A stretch of DNA of 37,570 bases from Rhodobacter sp. (GTDB lineage: Bacteria; Pseudomonadota; Alphaproteobacteria; Rhodobacterales; Rhodobacteraceae). The stretch covers positions 1 through 37,570 of the forward strand of contig JADCEL010000094.1 in NCBI GenBank assembly GCA_020250125.1. Direction: 5' to 3'. Shown in pieces: positions 16,773-24,948 of this stretch; the first letter of the stretch is position 1; each line of letters starts with the position of its first letter. The notes under the pieces are model-generated. The model had not been told where the DNA came from. It did not search any database and saw nothing but the letters and a program-made list of their open reading frames with translations. The position numbers were made by a program, and so were the translations under genes.

Positions 16773-17773
16773 TGCCGGCCTATTCCGAACGCGCAAAGGG
16801 GTCGCCGCTGGCGGATTTCGTGGCCGAGAACGCGCAGGTCCTGTCGATTGCGGTGTTCTTTCTGGCTTGCATGCTGCTGTTCAGCCTGCTGACGCCCACG
16901 TTTATGACCGCCGGAAACCTTCTGAACATCGTCCGTCAGGCCGCGCCGGTGCTGATTGTGGCGGTTGCCATGACGCTGGTGATCACAACGGCGGGGATTG
17001 ACCTGTCGGTCGGCTCGACCGTGGCACTGGTCAACGCCGTGGCTGCCATAGCGCTGGCGGCGGGCCTTGACTGGATCACCGTGGTCTTTCTGATGCTGGT
17101 CCTTGGCGGGGTGATCGGGGCCATCCAGGGCTGGTTCATCGCCTATCAGGGCATTCCCGCCTTTATCGTGACACTTGCGGGCCTGTCGATCCTGCGCGGC
17201 TATGCGCTGTATCTGACAGAAGGATATTCGATCCCGATCAAGGATGTGCCCGGCTTTTTCTGGCTGGGACGCGGCACGCTGGCAGGGTTTCCGGTGCCCG
17301 CGCTGATCTCGGTCCTGGTGGCGATCCTTGGCTTTGTCGTGATGCTGCGCACGCGCTATGGGCGGCAGGTCGTGGCGGTGGGGTCCAACATGGAGGCGGC
17401 GCGACGCGTCGGGATGCCGGCGCGGTGGACGGTGGCCTCGGTCTATGTGGTGTCGGGTGTGGCCTGTGCAATGGCGGGCCTGCTGATTGCGGCCCGGCTT
17501 GGGTCGGGGTCCTCGAATGCGGCGGTAGGGTTCGAGTTGCAGGTGATCGCGGCCGTGGTCCTGGGCGGCACGTCGCTGATGGGGGGCAAGTCCAGCATGC
17601 TGGGCACTGTCCTTGGCACCATGACCATCGCCGTCATCGGCAACGGGCTGATCCTGGTCCACATCTCGCCCTTCTTCACCCAGATCGTGACGGGGACGAT
17701 CATCCTTGCCGCCATCTGGATGAACACGAAGCTTTTCAGCGGCGGCCTGCGGTTTGGAAGGAAACCGAAATGA
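16772..17773 (+). CDS. Sugar ABC transporter permease (RbsC-like)
   Basis: A 333-aa inner-membrane permease of the BPD_transp_2 family with about 8-10 helices. Recognisable parts are the TAGNLLNIVRQAAPVLIVAVAMTLVI region, TTAGIDLSVGS (the conserved cytoplasmic-facing motif), GNMEAARR-like SNMEAARRVGM (coupling segment) and VVLGGTSLMGGKSS. It pairs as a homodimer with the single-domain ATPase. The stop overlaps the hydrolase gene by 4 bp. Confidence 0.95.
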   Translation: MPAYSERAKGSPLADFVAENAQVLSIAVFFLACMLLFSLLTPTFMTAGNLLNIVRQAAPVLIVAVAMTLVITTAGIDLSVGSTVALVNAVAAIALAAGLDWITVVFLMLVLGGVIGAIQGWFIAYQGIPAFIVTLAGLSILRGYALYLTEGYSIPIKDVPGFFWLGRGTLAGFPVPALISVLVAILGFVVMLRTRYGRQVVAVGSNMEAARRVGMPARWTVASVYVVSGVACAMAGLLIAARLGSGSSNAAVGFELQVIAAVVLGGTSLMGGKSSMLGTVLGTMTIAVIGNGLILVHISPFFTQIVTGTIILAAIWMNTKLFSGGLRFGRKPK

Positions 17774-18834
17774 CGGAACTGTCCGAAGCGCATGTCAGGT
17801 CGGGGCTGGTGATGACCGTGAATGGCCCGATCAAAAGCGCCGATCTGGGGGTGACCCTGATGCACGAGCATCTGCAGAATGACTGCTCCTGCTGGTGGAA
17901 CCCGCCGAAGGACCCTGCCCGGCAGCACCTGGCGGAGGGGCCGGTGCGGATCGGGATCCTGTCGGAACTGCGGCAGGACCCCTTCGTCAACAAGCACAAC
18001 ATCGCGCTGGACGATCTGGATCTCTGCATCGCCGAGGTGGGCGACTTTGCCCGCGCGGGCGGCCGCACCGTCGTGGACCCGACCTGCCGCGGGATCGGGC
18101 GCGACCCGGTGAAACTGCGCCGGATCGCCGCCGAAACGGGGCTGAACATCGTGATGGGGGCGGGCTACTACCTTGCCTCGTCGATGCCCGGGGAGGTGGC
18201 CCGGCTTTCGGCCGACGACATCGCCGACCAGATCGTCGCCGAGGCCCTGCACGGCACCGACGGGACCGATGCGAAGATCGGGTTGATCGGTGAGATCGGG
18301 GTTTCGTCCGACTTCACCGCCGGGGAGGAGAAATCCCTGCGCGGAGCGGCCCGCGCACAGATGCGGACGGGTCTGCCCCTGATGGTGCATCTGCCGGGAT
18401 GGTTCCGGCTGGGCCACCGCGTGCTGGACATCGTCGAGGCGGAGGGCGCTGACCTGTCCCACACGGTGCTGTGTCACATGAACCCGTCACATGATGACCG
18501 GGACTATCAGCGCAGCATCGCCGAACGCGGCGCTTTCGTGGAATTCGACATGATCGGCATGGACTACTTCTATGCCGACCAGCAGGTGCAATGCCCCGGC
18601 GACGACGACGTGGCCCGCGCCATCCTGCGGCTGGCTGACGCCGGGCATCTGGACCGCGTCCTGCTGTCGCAGGACGTGTTCATCAAGATGATGCTGACGC
18701 GCTATGGCGGAAACGGCTATGCCTTTGTGCAGCGCCACTTTCTGCCGCGACTGGCCCGGCACGGGATGGATGCCGCGTCATGCGGCAGGCTGTTGACCAC
18801 CAATCCGCAGCGCGTCTTCGATGCTGCGGTCTGA
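17770..18834 (+). CDS. Phosphotriesterase-family metal-dependent hydrolase
   Basis: A 354-aa TIM-barrel amidohydrolase of the PTE family. The binuclear metal site looks complete: H32-E-H34 on strand 1 (LMHEH), a bridging Glu in GEIG (IGLIGEIGVSSDF), His in MVHLPG, His in LCHMNP and Asp in LLSQD. Members linked to sugar operons include lactonases for sugar or sugar-phosphate lactones; others are real phosphotriesterases. Here the neighbours (aldose dehydrogenase, importer, kinase) favour a lactonase or phosphosugar-lactonase. ATG 17770 is preceded by GGAAGGAAA and overlaps the permease stop; upstream extension would run inside the permease gene. It overlaps an unused ATG of the next gene. Confidence 0.88.
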   Translation: MTELSEAHVRSGLVMTVNGPIKSADLGVTLMHEHLQNDCSCWWNPPKDPARQHLAEGPVRIGILSELRQDPFVNKHNIALDDLDLCIAEVGDFARAGGRTVVDPTCRGIGRDPVKLRRIAAETGLNIVMGAGYYLASSMPGEVARLSADDIADQIVAEALHGTDGTDAKIGLIGEIGVSSDFTAGEEKSLRGAARAQMRTGLPLMVHLPGWFRLGHRVLDIVEAEGADLSHTVLCHMNPSHDDRDYQRSIAERGAFVEFDMIGMDYFYADQQVQCPGDDDVARAILRLADAGHLDRVLLSQDVFIKMMLTRYGGNGYAFVQRHFLPRLARHGMDAASCGRLLTTNPQRVFDAAV

Positions 18835-18856
18835 GTTGCAAGGAGGGGGATTTTCC

Positions 18857-19624
18857 GTGACGATCAAGGTTCTTCTGGTTGGCGAAAGCTGGGTGACGTC
18901 TGCCACCCATTACAAGGGCTTCGACCAGTTCGGCAGTGTGACCTTCCATCTGGGGGCCGAGCCACTCGTGGCGGCGCTGAAAGGGTCGCAGTTCGATCTG
19001 ACCTACATGCCGGCGCATGAGGCGGTCGAGTCCTTTCCCTTCGAAATGCAGGGGCTGGACGCCTATGACATCATCATCCTGTCAGACATCGGGGCGAATT
19101 CCTTTCTTCTGCCGCCCGCCGTCTGGCTCCGGTCACAGACCGTGCCGAACCGCCTGCGGCTGATCAAGGCCTGGGTGGAACGCGGCGGCGGGCTTTTGAT
19201 GGTGGGCGGTTATCTCAGCTTTCAGGGCATCGACGGCAAGGCGCGCTGGCGCAAGACCCCGGTCGAGGATGTGCTGCCCGTCACCTGCCACCCCTGGGAC
19301 GACCGGGTCGAGCTGCCCGAAGGCGCGGTGGCCCAGGTGCTGCAACCCGACCATCCGGTCATGTCGGGGCTGGACGGGACCTGGCCTTTCGTTCTTGGTG
19401 TCAACGAGGTCGGGGTGCGCCCCGGTGCCCAGGTTCTGGCGCGCATTCCCGAAGATCAGGGCGGCCATCCGCTGCTGGTTCTGGGAGGGTTCGGCAAGGG
19501 GCGGACGGCGGCCTGGACATCGGACATCGGGCCGCACTGGCTGTCACCGGCGTTCTGCGCCTGGCAGGGGTATGGCCGGCTGTGGAAGAACCTGCTGGGC
19601 TGGCTGGCGCATGACCGTGGATGA
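18857..19624 (+). CDS. Glutamine-amidotransferase-fold protein without catalytic Cys
   Basis: A 255-aa protein of the COG5426-like group (class I glutamine amidotransferase / ThuA-like fold). Visible parts are IKVLLVGESW at the start, YDIIILSDIGAN, and GGGLLMVGGYLSFQG at the nucleophile elbow, where true amidotransferases have GxCxG; here the Cys position holds Gly/Tyr, so glutaminase activity is unlikely. Late HPLLVLGGFGKGRTAAWTSDIGPHW is typical of the group. GTG 18857 is chosen because AGGAGGGGG lies upstream at correct spacing; an ATG at 18821 lies within the previous gene and lacks a binding site. It is probably a carbohydrate-related accessory protein; its reaction is unknown. Confidence 0.75.
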   Translation: MTIKVLLVGESWVTSATHYKGFDQFGSVTFHLGAEPLVAALKGSQFDLTYMPAHEAVESFPFEMQGLDAYDIIILSDIGANSFLLPPAVWLRSQTVPNRLRLIKAWVERGGGLLMVGGYLSFQGIDGKARWRKTPVEDVLPVTCHPWDDRVELPEGAVAQVLQPDHPVMSGLDGTWPFVLGVNEVGVRPGAQVLARIPEDQGGHPLLVLGGFGKGRTAAWTSDIGPHWLSPAFCAWQGYGRLWKNLLGWLAHDRG

Positions 19625-19633
19625 CAGCGGCCC

Positions 19634-20533
19634 CTACGGTTGCCGCAGGATGTCCGCCAGTTCGGCCTGCGTCGGGAAGGCGGCCCCGGTGCCGGGGCGC
19701 GAGACGGTGATCGCCGCCGCCGCCGCCGCATGGCGCAGGGCGCGCGGGTCCAGGCGCGCTGCCCGCAGGGCGGCCGAGGCGAGCGCGGTCGCCATGAAAC
19801 AATCGCCCGCGCCGGTGGTGTCCACAACCGCGCAGGGCTGCGCCGGGACCAGGACGTTCCCCGTCCCCGTGACAAGCCGCGCCCCCTTCGCGCCCAGGGT
19901 CAGCACGACTTGCGGCACGCCCGCAGCCAGCAGCGCATCGGTGCCACCCAGCGCCGCTGCTTCGCTTTCGTTGACAAAGGCGATGTCCAGCAGCGGCCAG
20001 AGCCCCGCGAAGAACGGGCGCAGCGGTGACGGGTTGAGCGCGGTCTGCATCCCCATCGCCCGGGCCTGCCGAAGCGCGGCGGCTGTGGTTTCCGCCGACA
20101 GGTTGCCCTGCAGCACCAGAAGATCGCCTGCCCTGGCACCGGCAAGGGAAGCACAGGCGGCCCCGGCTGTCAGCCCGGACGCCGCCGCATTGGTGGTGAT
20201 GACGGCATTGTCGCCCGCCTTTGTCCGCAGGATGACCGAAAAATCGCTGGCAACCCCCGGAATGCGGACCAGGTCCGTCTTCAGCGGTTCGGCCGCCAGC
20301 CGCGACCGGATATCCCCGGCGCGGCTGTCCTCCCCCACGGCGGCGCAGAACCGGCAAGGCACCCCCGCACGGCCGAGCACGATCGCCTGGTTCGCGCCCT
20401 TGCCCCCCAGATCGACCCCGCCCGCCTGCGCATGGATCGACGCGCCGAACGCAGGCAGGTCATCCACCGTGACAGCCTCGTCCAGGGCCACGTTGCCGAT
20501 CACGAAGGCGCGCATGTCGTCGCCGCTTTCCAT
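19634..20533 (-). CDS. PfkB-family sugar kinase (ribokinase-like)
   Basis: A 299-aa kinase. N-terminal GGKGANQA (sugar-binding motif 1, about residues 43-50) and C-terminal DTTGAGDCF (catalytic Asp and anion hole, near residue 240) are both intact; NESEA is the PfkB Mg motif. It predicts ATP-dependent phosphorylation of a furanose sugar or sugar derivative. The start ATG 20533 is supported by GGGAAG upstream; ATG 20515 is an alternative. It is on the opposite strand to the import operon, convergent with it (9 bp gap) and divergent from the BtpA gene with only 14 bp between start codons, so its promoter must overlap the BtpA coding region. Confidence 0.92.
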   Translation of the reverse strand: MESGDDMRAFVIGNVALDEAVTVDDLPAFGASIHAQAGGVDLGGKGANQAIVLGRAGVPCRFCAAVGEDSRAGDIRSRLAAEPLKTDLVRIPGVASDFSVILRTKAGDNAVITTNAAASGLTAGAACASLAGARAGDLLVLQGNLSAETTAAALRQARAMGMQTALNPSPLRPFFAGLWPLLDIAFVNESEAAALGGTDALLAAGVPQVVLTLGAKGARLVTGTGNVLVPAQPCAVVDTTGAGDCFMATALASAALRAARLDPRALRHAAAAAAITVSRPGTGAAFPTQAELADILRQP

Positions 20534-20547
20534 CTGAAGGTCTTCCC

Positions 20548-21384
20548 ATGCAAATCATATCCAACCGCAGCCCGGGCGCGATAGGCGAAATCTTCGGGCG
20601 CGGGAAGGTCCTGATCGGGATGATCCATTGCCCGCCCTTTCCCGGCGCGCCGCGCTATCGCGGGGCGACGATGGACAGCCTATATGACGCCTGCCTGCGT
20701 GATGCCGAGGCACTGATTGCCGGTGGTCTGCACGGGCTGATCATCGAGAACCACGGTGACATCCCGTTTTCCAAGCCCGGGGATATCGGGCCGGAGACAC
20801 CCGCCTTCCTGTCGGTCGTCACCGACCGTGTCCGGCGGGCAACGGGCGTGCCTGTCGGGATCAACGTGCTGGCCAACGCGCCCTTGCCCGCGATTGCCAC
20901 AGCGGTTGCAGGCGGGGCTGCCTTCATCCGCGTCAATCAATGGGCCAATGCCTATGTCGCGAACGAGGGCTTCATGGAGGGGCGCGCGGGCGAGGCGCTG
21001 CGCTATCGGTCGATGCTTCGGGCAGAGACTGTCCGCATCTTTGCCGATGCGCATGTCAAGCACGGCAGCCACGCCATCGTCGCGGACCGCTCTGTCACGG
21101 AACTGACCCGCGATCTTGCGTTCTTCGACGCCGATTGCGTCATTGCGACCGGCCAGCGCACCGGCCACGCGGCAAGCCCCGAAGAGATCGACGAAATCGC
21201 GGGCGCGACGCATCTTCCGGTTCTGGTGGGGTCGGGGGTCAGCGAGGACAATATCGTGGCCATCCTGTCGCGCACCAATGGCGTCATTGTCGCATCGTCG
21301 CTGAAGGTTGGCGGGGTGTGGTGGAACCCGGTGGAGTTGGAACGCGTCAAGCGGTTCGTCGGACGTGCGGCGGCAGGACTCTGA
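20548..21384 (+). CDS. BtpA/SgcQ family protein
   Basis: A 278-aa predicted TIM-barrel protein. VLIGMIHCPPFPGAPRY near residue 21 is the family hallmark, with later GLIIENHGD, FIRVNQWANAYVA and VLVGSGVSEDNI motifs (the last resembles a phosphate-binding end of a barrel). BtpA was named for photosystem I accumulation in cyanobacteria; SgcQ belongs to an E. coli carbohydrate operon, and the reaction is not established. Together with the kinase it most likely handles a phosphorylated sugar derivative. It has 14 bp between its start and the divergent kinase start; AAGGTC lies upstream of ATG 20548. Confidence 0.9.
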   Translation: MQIISNRSPGAIGEIFGRGKVLIGMIHCPPFPGAPRYRGATMDSLYDACLRDAEALIAGGLHGLIIENHGDIPFSKPGDIGPETPAFLSVVTDRVRRATGVPVGINVLANAPLPAIATAVAGGAAFIRVNQWANAYVANEGFMEGRAGEALRYRSMLRAETVRIFADAHVKHGSHAIVADRSVTELTRDLAFFDADCVIATGQRTGHAASPEEIDEIAGATHLPVLVGSGVSEDNIVAILSRTNGVIVASSLKVGGVWWNPVELERVKRFVGRAAAGL

Positions 21385-21553
21385 CAATATCCCGCAGATG
21401 GAACGCTGCCGCCTGAACGATCGGGGAGATCAACCAGAAACCCGCCGGCAATCCTTGTGCTTTCGCAGACACGGCGATTAGGGCCGCGACCCAAGGGGCC
21501 GCTTGGTCGGCCCCGTGCAGCGTCACATCCCGCAGGGTCCCGGTGCTGACCAT
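21347..21553 (-). CDS. Possible small hypothetical protein
   Basis: A 68-aa frame starting 13 bp after the DUF1489 stop on the same strand. The translation (VTLHGADQAAPWVAALIAV... GFWLISPIVQAAAFHL) has two hydrophobic stretches and mostly G/C third positions. It overlaps the BtpA 3' end by 38 bp and has no clear ribosome-binding site. I do not recognise it; it may be real, a remnant, or chance. Confidence 0.3.
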   Translation of the reverse strand: MVSTGTLRDVTLHGADQAAPWVAALIAVSAKAQGLPAGFWLISPIVQAAAFHLRDIVRVLPPHVRRTA

Positions 21554-21566
21554 CGGCCGCACAGCA

Positions 21567-21998
21567 TCAGCGCAGCCCGATTTCCGCCAGCGCCCGTGCC
21601 AGCGGGGCTGGCAGGGTCTCTTCCCGGGCGCGCCCCTTGGGCAGGTCGCGGGGGGCATCCTTGTGCAGCAGATAGCGCCAGCCCTGGAACGGGCGGCGCG
21701 GCGCGCCTTCGGTGCGCACCACCTCGGGGTCAAGCACGATGGCACAACGGGTTATGCCATCGCCGCCCAGGCGTTCCTCCAGCCCCAGAATGCGCTGGCG
21801 CGCCAGAATGACCCCCTTGAACACCCAATACAGCGATCCGCCGTTCAGAATCTCTTCCGCCCGCTTCGGCCACATCCGCGTCACATGCACGGGCCGGCCC
21901 CCCGCCCACCCGGCGCGGTGGCTGTCCTGCCAGGCGATCAGGTCTTCCACCCGGTCGGCACCGACGCACAGCTTCAGCAGGTTGACATGATCGGCCAC
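21567..21998 (-). CDS. DUF1489 family protein
   Basis: A 143-aa conserved alphaproteobacterial protein of unknown function. Typical segments are HVNLLKLCVGADRVEDL at the start, THVTRMWPKR-like VHVTRMWPKRAEEIL, GSLYWVFKGVILARQRI and PRRPFQGWRYL. GTG 21998 is chosen because AAGGGA precedes it by 7-8 bases and homology begins there; an upstream ATG at 22052 would extend it through a leader region that overlaps the nrdJ promoter. It is divergent from nrdJ. No catalytic residues can be assigned. Confidence 0.85.
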   Translation of the reverse strand: MADHVNLLKLCVGADRVEDLIAWQDSHRAGWAGGRPVHVTRMWPKRAEEILNGGSLYWVFKGVILARQRILGLEERLGGDGITRCAIVLDPEVVRTEGAPRRPFQGWRYLLHKDAPRDLPKGRAREETLPAPLARALAEIGLR

Positions 21999-22053
21999 GA
22001 TGATTCCCTTTGTCCCGGGCGCGAAGGGTAACGCAACCGCGCCCGACTTCAAG

Positions 22054-22082
22054 TTGACCCCCCGTGCGGGCGGGCCTATCCA
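22054..22082 (+). promoter_or_regulatory. Candidate promoter of nrdJ
   Basis: TTGACC (22054-22059), exact 17-bp spacer, TATCCA (22077-22082), 41 bp upstream of the nrdJ ATG. I see no cobalamin riboswitch and no NrdR-box pair in this short leader. Confidence 0.45.
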
Positions 22083-22122
22083 GTGGTGTCCGCGCCTTCA
22101 CCCGCAAGCCAAGGTTTTCGCC

Positions 22123-24396
22123 ATGTCCCGCTTTTCCGCCCCCATTGCCGAGCAGATCTGGGATATGAAGTACCGCCTGAAAGACATCGACGGCACCCCT
22201 CTGGACAACACCGTTGAAGACACCTGGCGCCGCATCGCCCGTGCCCTGGCCCGGACCGAGGCAGACCCGGCCGCCTGGGAAGACCGCTTTTACGCGGCGC
22301 TGGAAGATTTCAGGTATCTGCCTGCTGGCCGGATCACCGCCGGGGCGGGCTCGGGCCGGTCGGTCACGCTGTTCAACTGCTTTGTGATGGGCACCATCCC
22401 CGACAGCCTGTCGGGCATCTTCCAGATGCTGAAGGAAGCCGCCCTGACCATGCAGCAGGGCGGCGGCATCGGGTATGATTTTTCCACCATCCGCCCGCGC
22501 GGGGCCGAGGTGAAGGGTGTCGCGGCAGATGCCTCGGGCCCCTTGTCGTTCATGGATGTGTGGGATGCGATGTGCCGCACCATCATGTCGGCGGGCAGCC
22601 GGCGCGGGGCGATGATGGCCACCCTGCGCTGCGACCACCCCGATATCGAAGCCTTCATCGACGCCAAGAAAGACCCGGCACGCCTGCGGATGTTCAACCT
22701 TTCGGTCCTGGTGACCGATCCCTTCATGGCCGCCGTCAAGGCCGATGGCCCGTGGGACCTGGTTTTCGGCGGGCGCGTTTACAAAACGCTGGACGCGCGC
22801 GATCTGTGGAACCGCATCATGCAGTCCACCTATCAGGTGGCAGAGCCGGGCGTGATCTTCATCGAACGGATCAACCATTTGAATAACCTGGCTTATTGCG
22901 AAACCATCGCCGCCACGAATCCCTGCGGTGAACAGCCGCTGCCACCCTATGGGGCCTGCCTGCTGGGATCGGTCAACCTGGCGCGGCTGGTGTCTGATCC
23001 TTTCGGTCCCGGTGCTGTGCTGGACCTGACCGCGCTGGATGACCTGGTGCGCGTCGCGGTGCGGATGATGGACAATGTCATCGACTGCTCGCGCTTTCCC
23101 CTGCCCGAACAGGCAGCCGAGGCGCAGGCCAAGCGGCGCATCGGGCTGGGGGTCACCGGGCTGGCCGATGCCCTGCTGATGCTGGGCCTGCGCTATGGCT
23201 CGGAGGCGGCGGCGGCGCAGACGGAAAGCTGGATGCGCGCCATCGCCCGGTCCGCCTATCTGGCCTCGGTCGATCTGGCGCGCGAAAAGGGGCCTTTCCC
23301 GCTGTTTGACGCCGAAAGATACCTCGCCTCGGGGTCGCTGACCCATATGGATGACGATGTCCGCGCGGCGATCCGCCGGCACGGCATCCGCAATGCCCTG
23401 CTGACCTCTGTCGCGCCGACCGGCACGATCAGCCTTTATGCGGGAAATGTCTCGTCCGGGATCGAACCCGTCTTTGCCTATGCCTATACCCGCAAGGTGC
23501 TGCAAAAGGACGGCAGCCGCACTGCGGAAGAGGTGGTCGATTACGCCGTGCAGATGTGGCGCGACAAGTTCGGCGATGCGCCCCTGCCCGGGTATTTCGT
23601 GAATGCCCAGACCCTGCCGCCGCTCGACCATGTGCGGATGCAGGCGGCGGCGCAGAAATGGATCGACAGTTCCATCTCCAAGACCATCAACTGCCCGGCA
23701 GACATCAGCTTTGACGACTTCAAGGAGGTTTACATGGCCGCCTGGGATCAGGGCTGCAAGGGTTGTACGACCTACCGGCCGAACGCGGTGACGGGGTCGG
23801 TGCTGACGGTGACGGAAGCGTCCGCGACGGCGCCGGGCGAAGTGCCGGAACCGACCCGCAGCGAAGGCGCCGAGGTGGTCTATCTGTCCGATCCGCTGGA
23901 TCGGCCTGCCGCGCTGGAAGGGCAGACCTACAAGGTCAAATGGCCGGGGTCGGAGCACGCGCTTTACATCACCATCAACGACATCGTCATTACCGGGCAC
24001 CGGCGGCCGTTCGAGGTGTTCATCAATTCCAAGAACATGGAACATTTCGCCTGGACCGTCGCCCTGACCCGGATGATCAGCGCCGTGTTCCGGCGCGGCG
24101 GCGACATTTCCTTTGTCGTGGAGGAGCTGAAGGCGGTGTTCGACCCGCGCGGCGGTGCCTGGATGGAGGGCAAATACATCCCCTCGATCCTGGCGGCGAT
24201 TGGCGGCGTGATCGAGAACCACCTGATTTCCATCGGTTTCATCGGGGGCGAAGGCATGGGCCTGAAATCCGACCCCAGGGCAGAGGTGGTGCTGGCCAGC
24301 AGGGCCAGGACCTGTTCCAGCTGCGGCAGCTATGACCTGCGGATGGTCGAAGGCTGCATGACCTGCGGGTCCTGCGGGCATTCGGAGTGCGGGTGA
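22123..24396 (+). CDS. nrdJ: Adenosylcobalamin-dependent ribonucleotide reductase (class II)
   Basis: A 757-aa enzyme that reduces ribonucleotides to deoxyribonucleotides with a radical formed from coenzyme B12; it works with or without oxygen. Visible motifs: FNCFVMGTIPDSL (first active-site Cys), GGGIGYDFSTIRPRG, NPCGEQPLPPYGACLLGSVNL (Asn/Cys/Glu radical site), TSVAPTGTISL and SSGIEPVFA. The C-terminal end has four CxxC-type Cys groups (CSSCGSYDL, CMTCGSCGH) that act as a redox or zinc tail. ATG 22123 has AAGG 8 bases upstream; longer upstream frames are not conserved. The long antisense open frame is a shadow. Its stop overlaps the next gene's start. Confidence 0.95.
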   Translation: MSRFSAPIAEQIWDMKYRLKDIDGTPLDNTVEDTWRRIARALARTEADPAAWEDRFYAALEDFRYLPAGRITAGAGSGRSVTLFNCFVMGTIPDSLSGIFQMLKEAALTMQQGGGIGYDFSTIRPRGAEVKGVAADASGPLSFMDVWDAMCRTIMSAGSRRGAMMATLRCDHPDIEAFIDAKKDPARLRMFNLSVLVTDPFMAAVKADGPWDLVFGGRVYKTLDARDLWNRIMQSTYQVAEPGVIFIERINHLNNLAYCETIAATNPCGEQPLPPYGACLLGSVNLARLVSDPFGPGAVLDLTALDDLVRVAVRMMDNVIDCSRFPLPEQAAEAQAKRRIGLGVTGLADALLMLGLRYGSEAAAAQTESWMRAIARSAYLASVDLAREKGPFPLFDAERYLASGSLTHMDDDVRAAIRRHGIRNALLTSVAPTGTISLYAGNVSSGIEPVFAYAYTRKVLQKDGSRTAEEVVDYAVQMWRDKFGDAPLPGYFVNAQTLPPLDHVRMQAAAQKWIDSSISKTINCPADISFDDFKEVYMAAWDQGCKGCTTYRPNAVTGSVLTVTEASATAPGEVPEPTRSEGAEVVYLSDPLDRPAALEGQTYKVKWPGSEHALYITINDIVITGHRRPFEVFINSKNMEHFAWTVALTRMISAVFRRGGDISFVVEELKAVFDPRGGAWMEGKYIPSILAAIGGVIENHLISIGFIGGEGMGLKSDPRAEVVLASRARTCSSCGSYDLRMVEGCMTCGSCGHSECG

Positions 24397-24902
24397 TACA
24401 GACCGTTAAGGCACATGAGCACTATCGCAAGAACGCACTGGCTTTTTGCGTCGCTGCCCAAAAGCTCGACTCCGAAGACACGGACGCGTTCATCGCGCCG
24501 TCCGCGCTTTGCCTGGCCTTTGCGATTGAACGCTTCCTGAAATGTGTGCTTCTGAAAGCTGGCAAGACTGCGAAAGACCTTGGCAAGCCGCCATATGGTC
24601 ATGACCTGTGGTCAATGTGGAACATGCCGGAGCTTGGGCAACAAAGACAGCAGGCCGTGCTGCATGCTGAGCATTGCTTCCAGGATATTCGACAGGATGG
24701 GGCTGCAAGATACCCCACCCCTGCGCCCGATACTTTCGACCGGTTCTTGAAGGACCTGGGCAATCTGCACAGCGCAGCATCAGGGATGCAAATCCGCTAT
24801 CCCATGCAAGGCACCGATGTTCCCCCAATCAGTTTGATGGCTTGTGTGTTTGAGAGACTCATTCGGGCCGAGGAATACGAAACGGCCATTGCACGAAGAT
24901 AA
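24393..24902 (+). CDS. HEPN-like hypothetical protein coupled to nrdJ
   Basis: A protein of about 169 aa, mainly helical. The arrangement AFAIERFLKCVLLKAGK, then YGHDLWSMW, and a late QIRYP resembles HEPN-domain proteins (nucleotide-binding or RNase helper folds), but a clear RxxxxH catalytic motif is not evident. The start is GTG 24393 with GGAG 5 bases upstream, overlapping the nrdJ stop; GTG 24387 is the alternative. Base composition is visibly less GC-rich than the neighbours, which may mean recent gain. No MNT nucleotidyltransferase partner gene adjoins it. Confidence 0.5.
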   Translation: MIQTVKAHEHYRKNALAFCVAAQKLDSEDTDAFIAPSALCLAFAIERFLKCVLLKAGKTAKDLGKPPYGHDLWSMWNMPELGQQRQQAVLHAEHCFQDIRQDGAARYPTPAPDTFDRFLKDLGNLHSAASGMQIRYPMQGTDVPPISLMACVFERLIRAEEYETAIARR

Positions 24903-24948
24903 CCAACCGGCGACGGCAATCTTCGCCATCCCGTCGTTGGCGCGGACA

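Noticed and set aside
22020-22122. Cobalamin riboswitch before the B12-dependent nrdJ
   Set aside because: The leader is only about 40 bases beyond the predicted promoter and has no B12-box-like sequence.
21730-24381. Long antisense open frame of over 880 codons opposite nrdJ
   Set aside because: It mirrors nrdJ and DUF1489 coding sequence; its His/Gly/Arg-rich translation has no recognisable domain, as expected for the opposite strand of high-GC genes.
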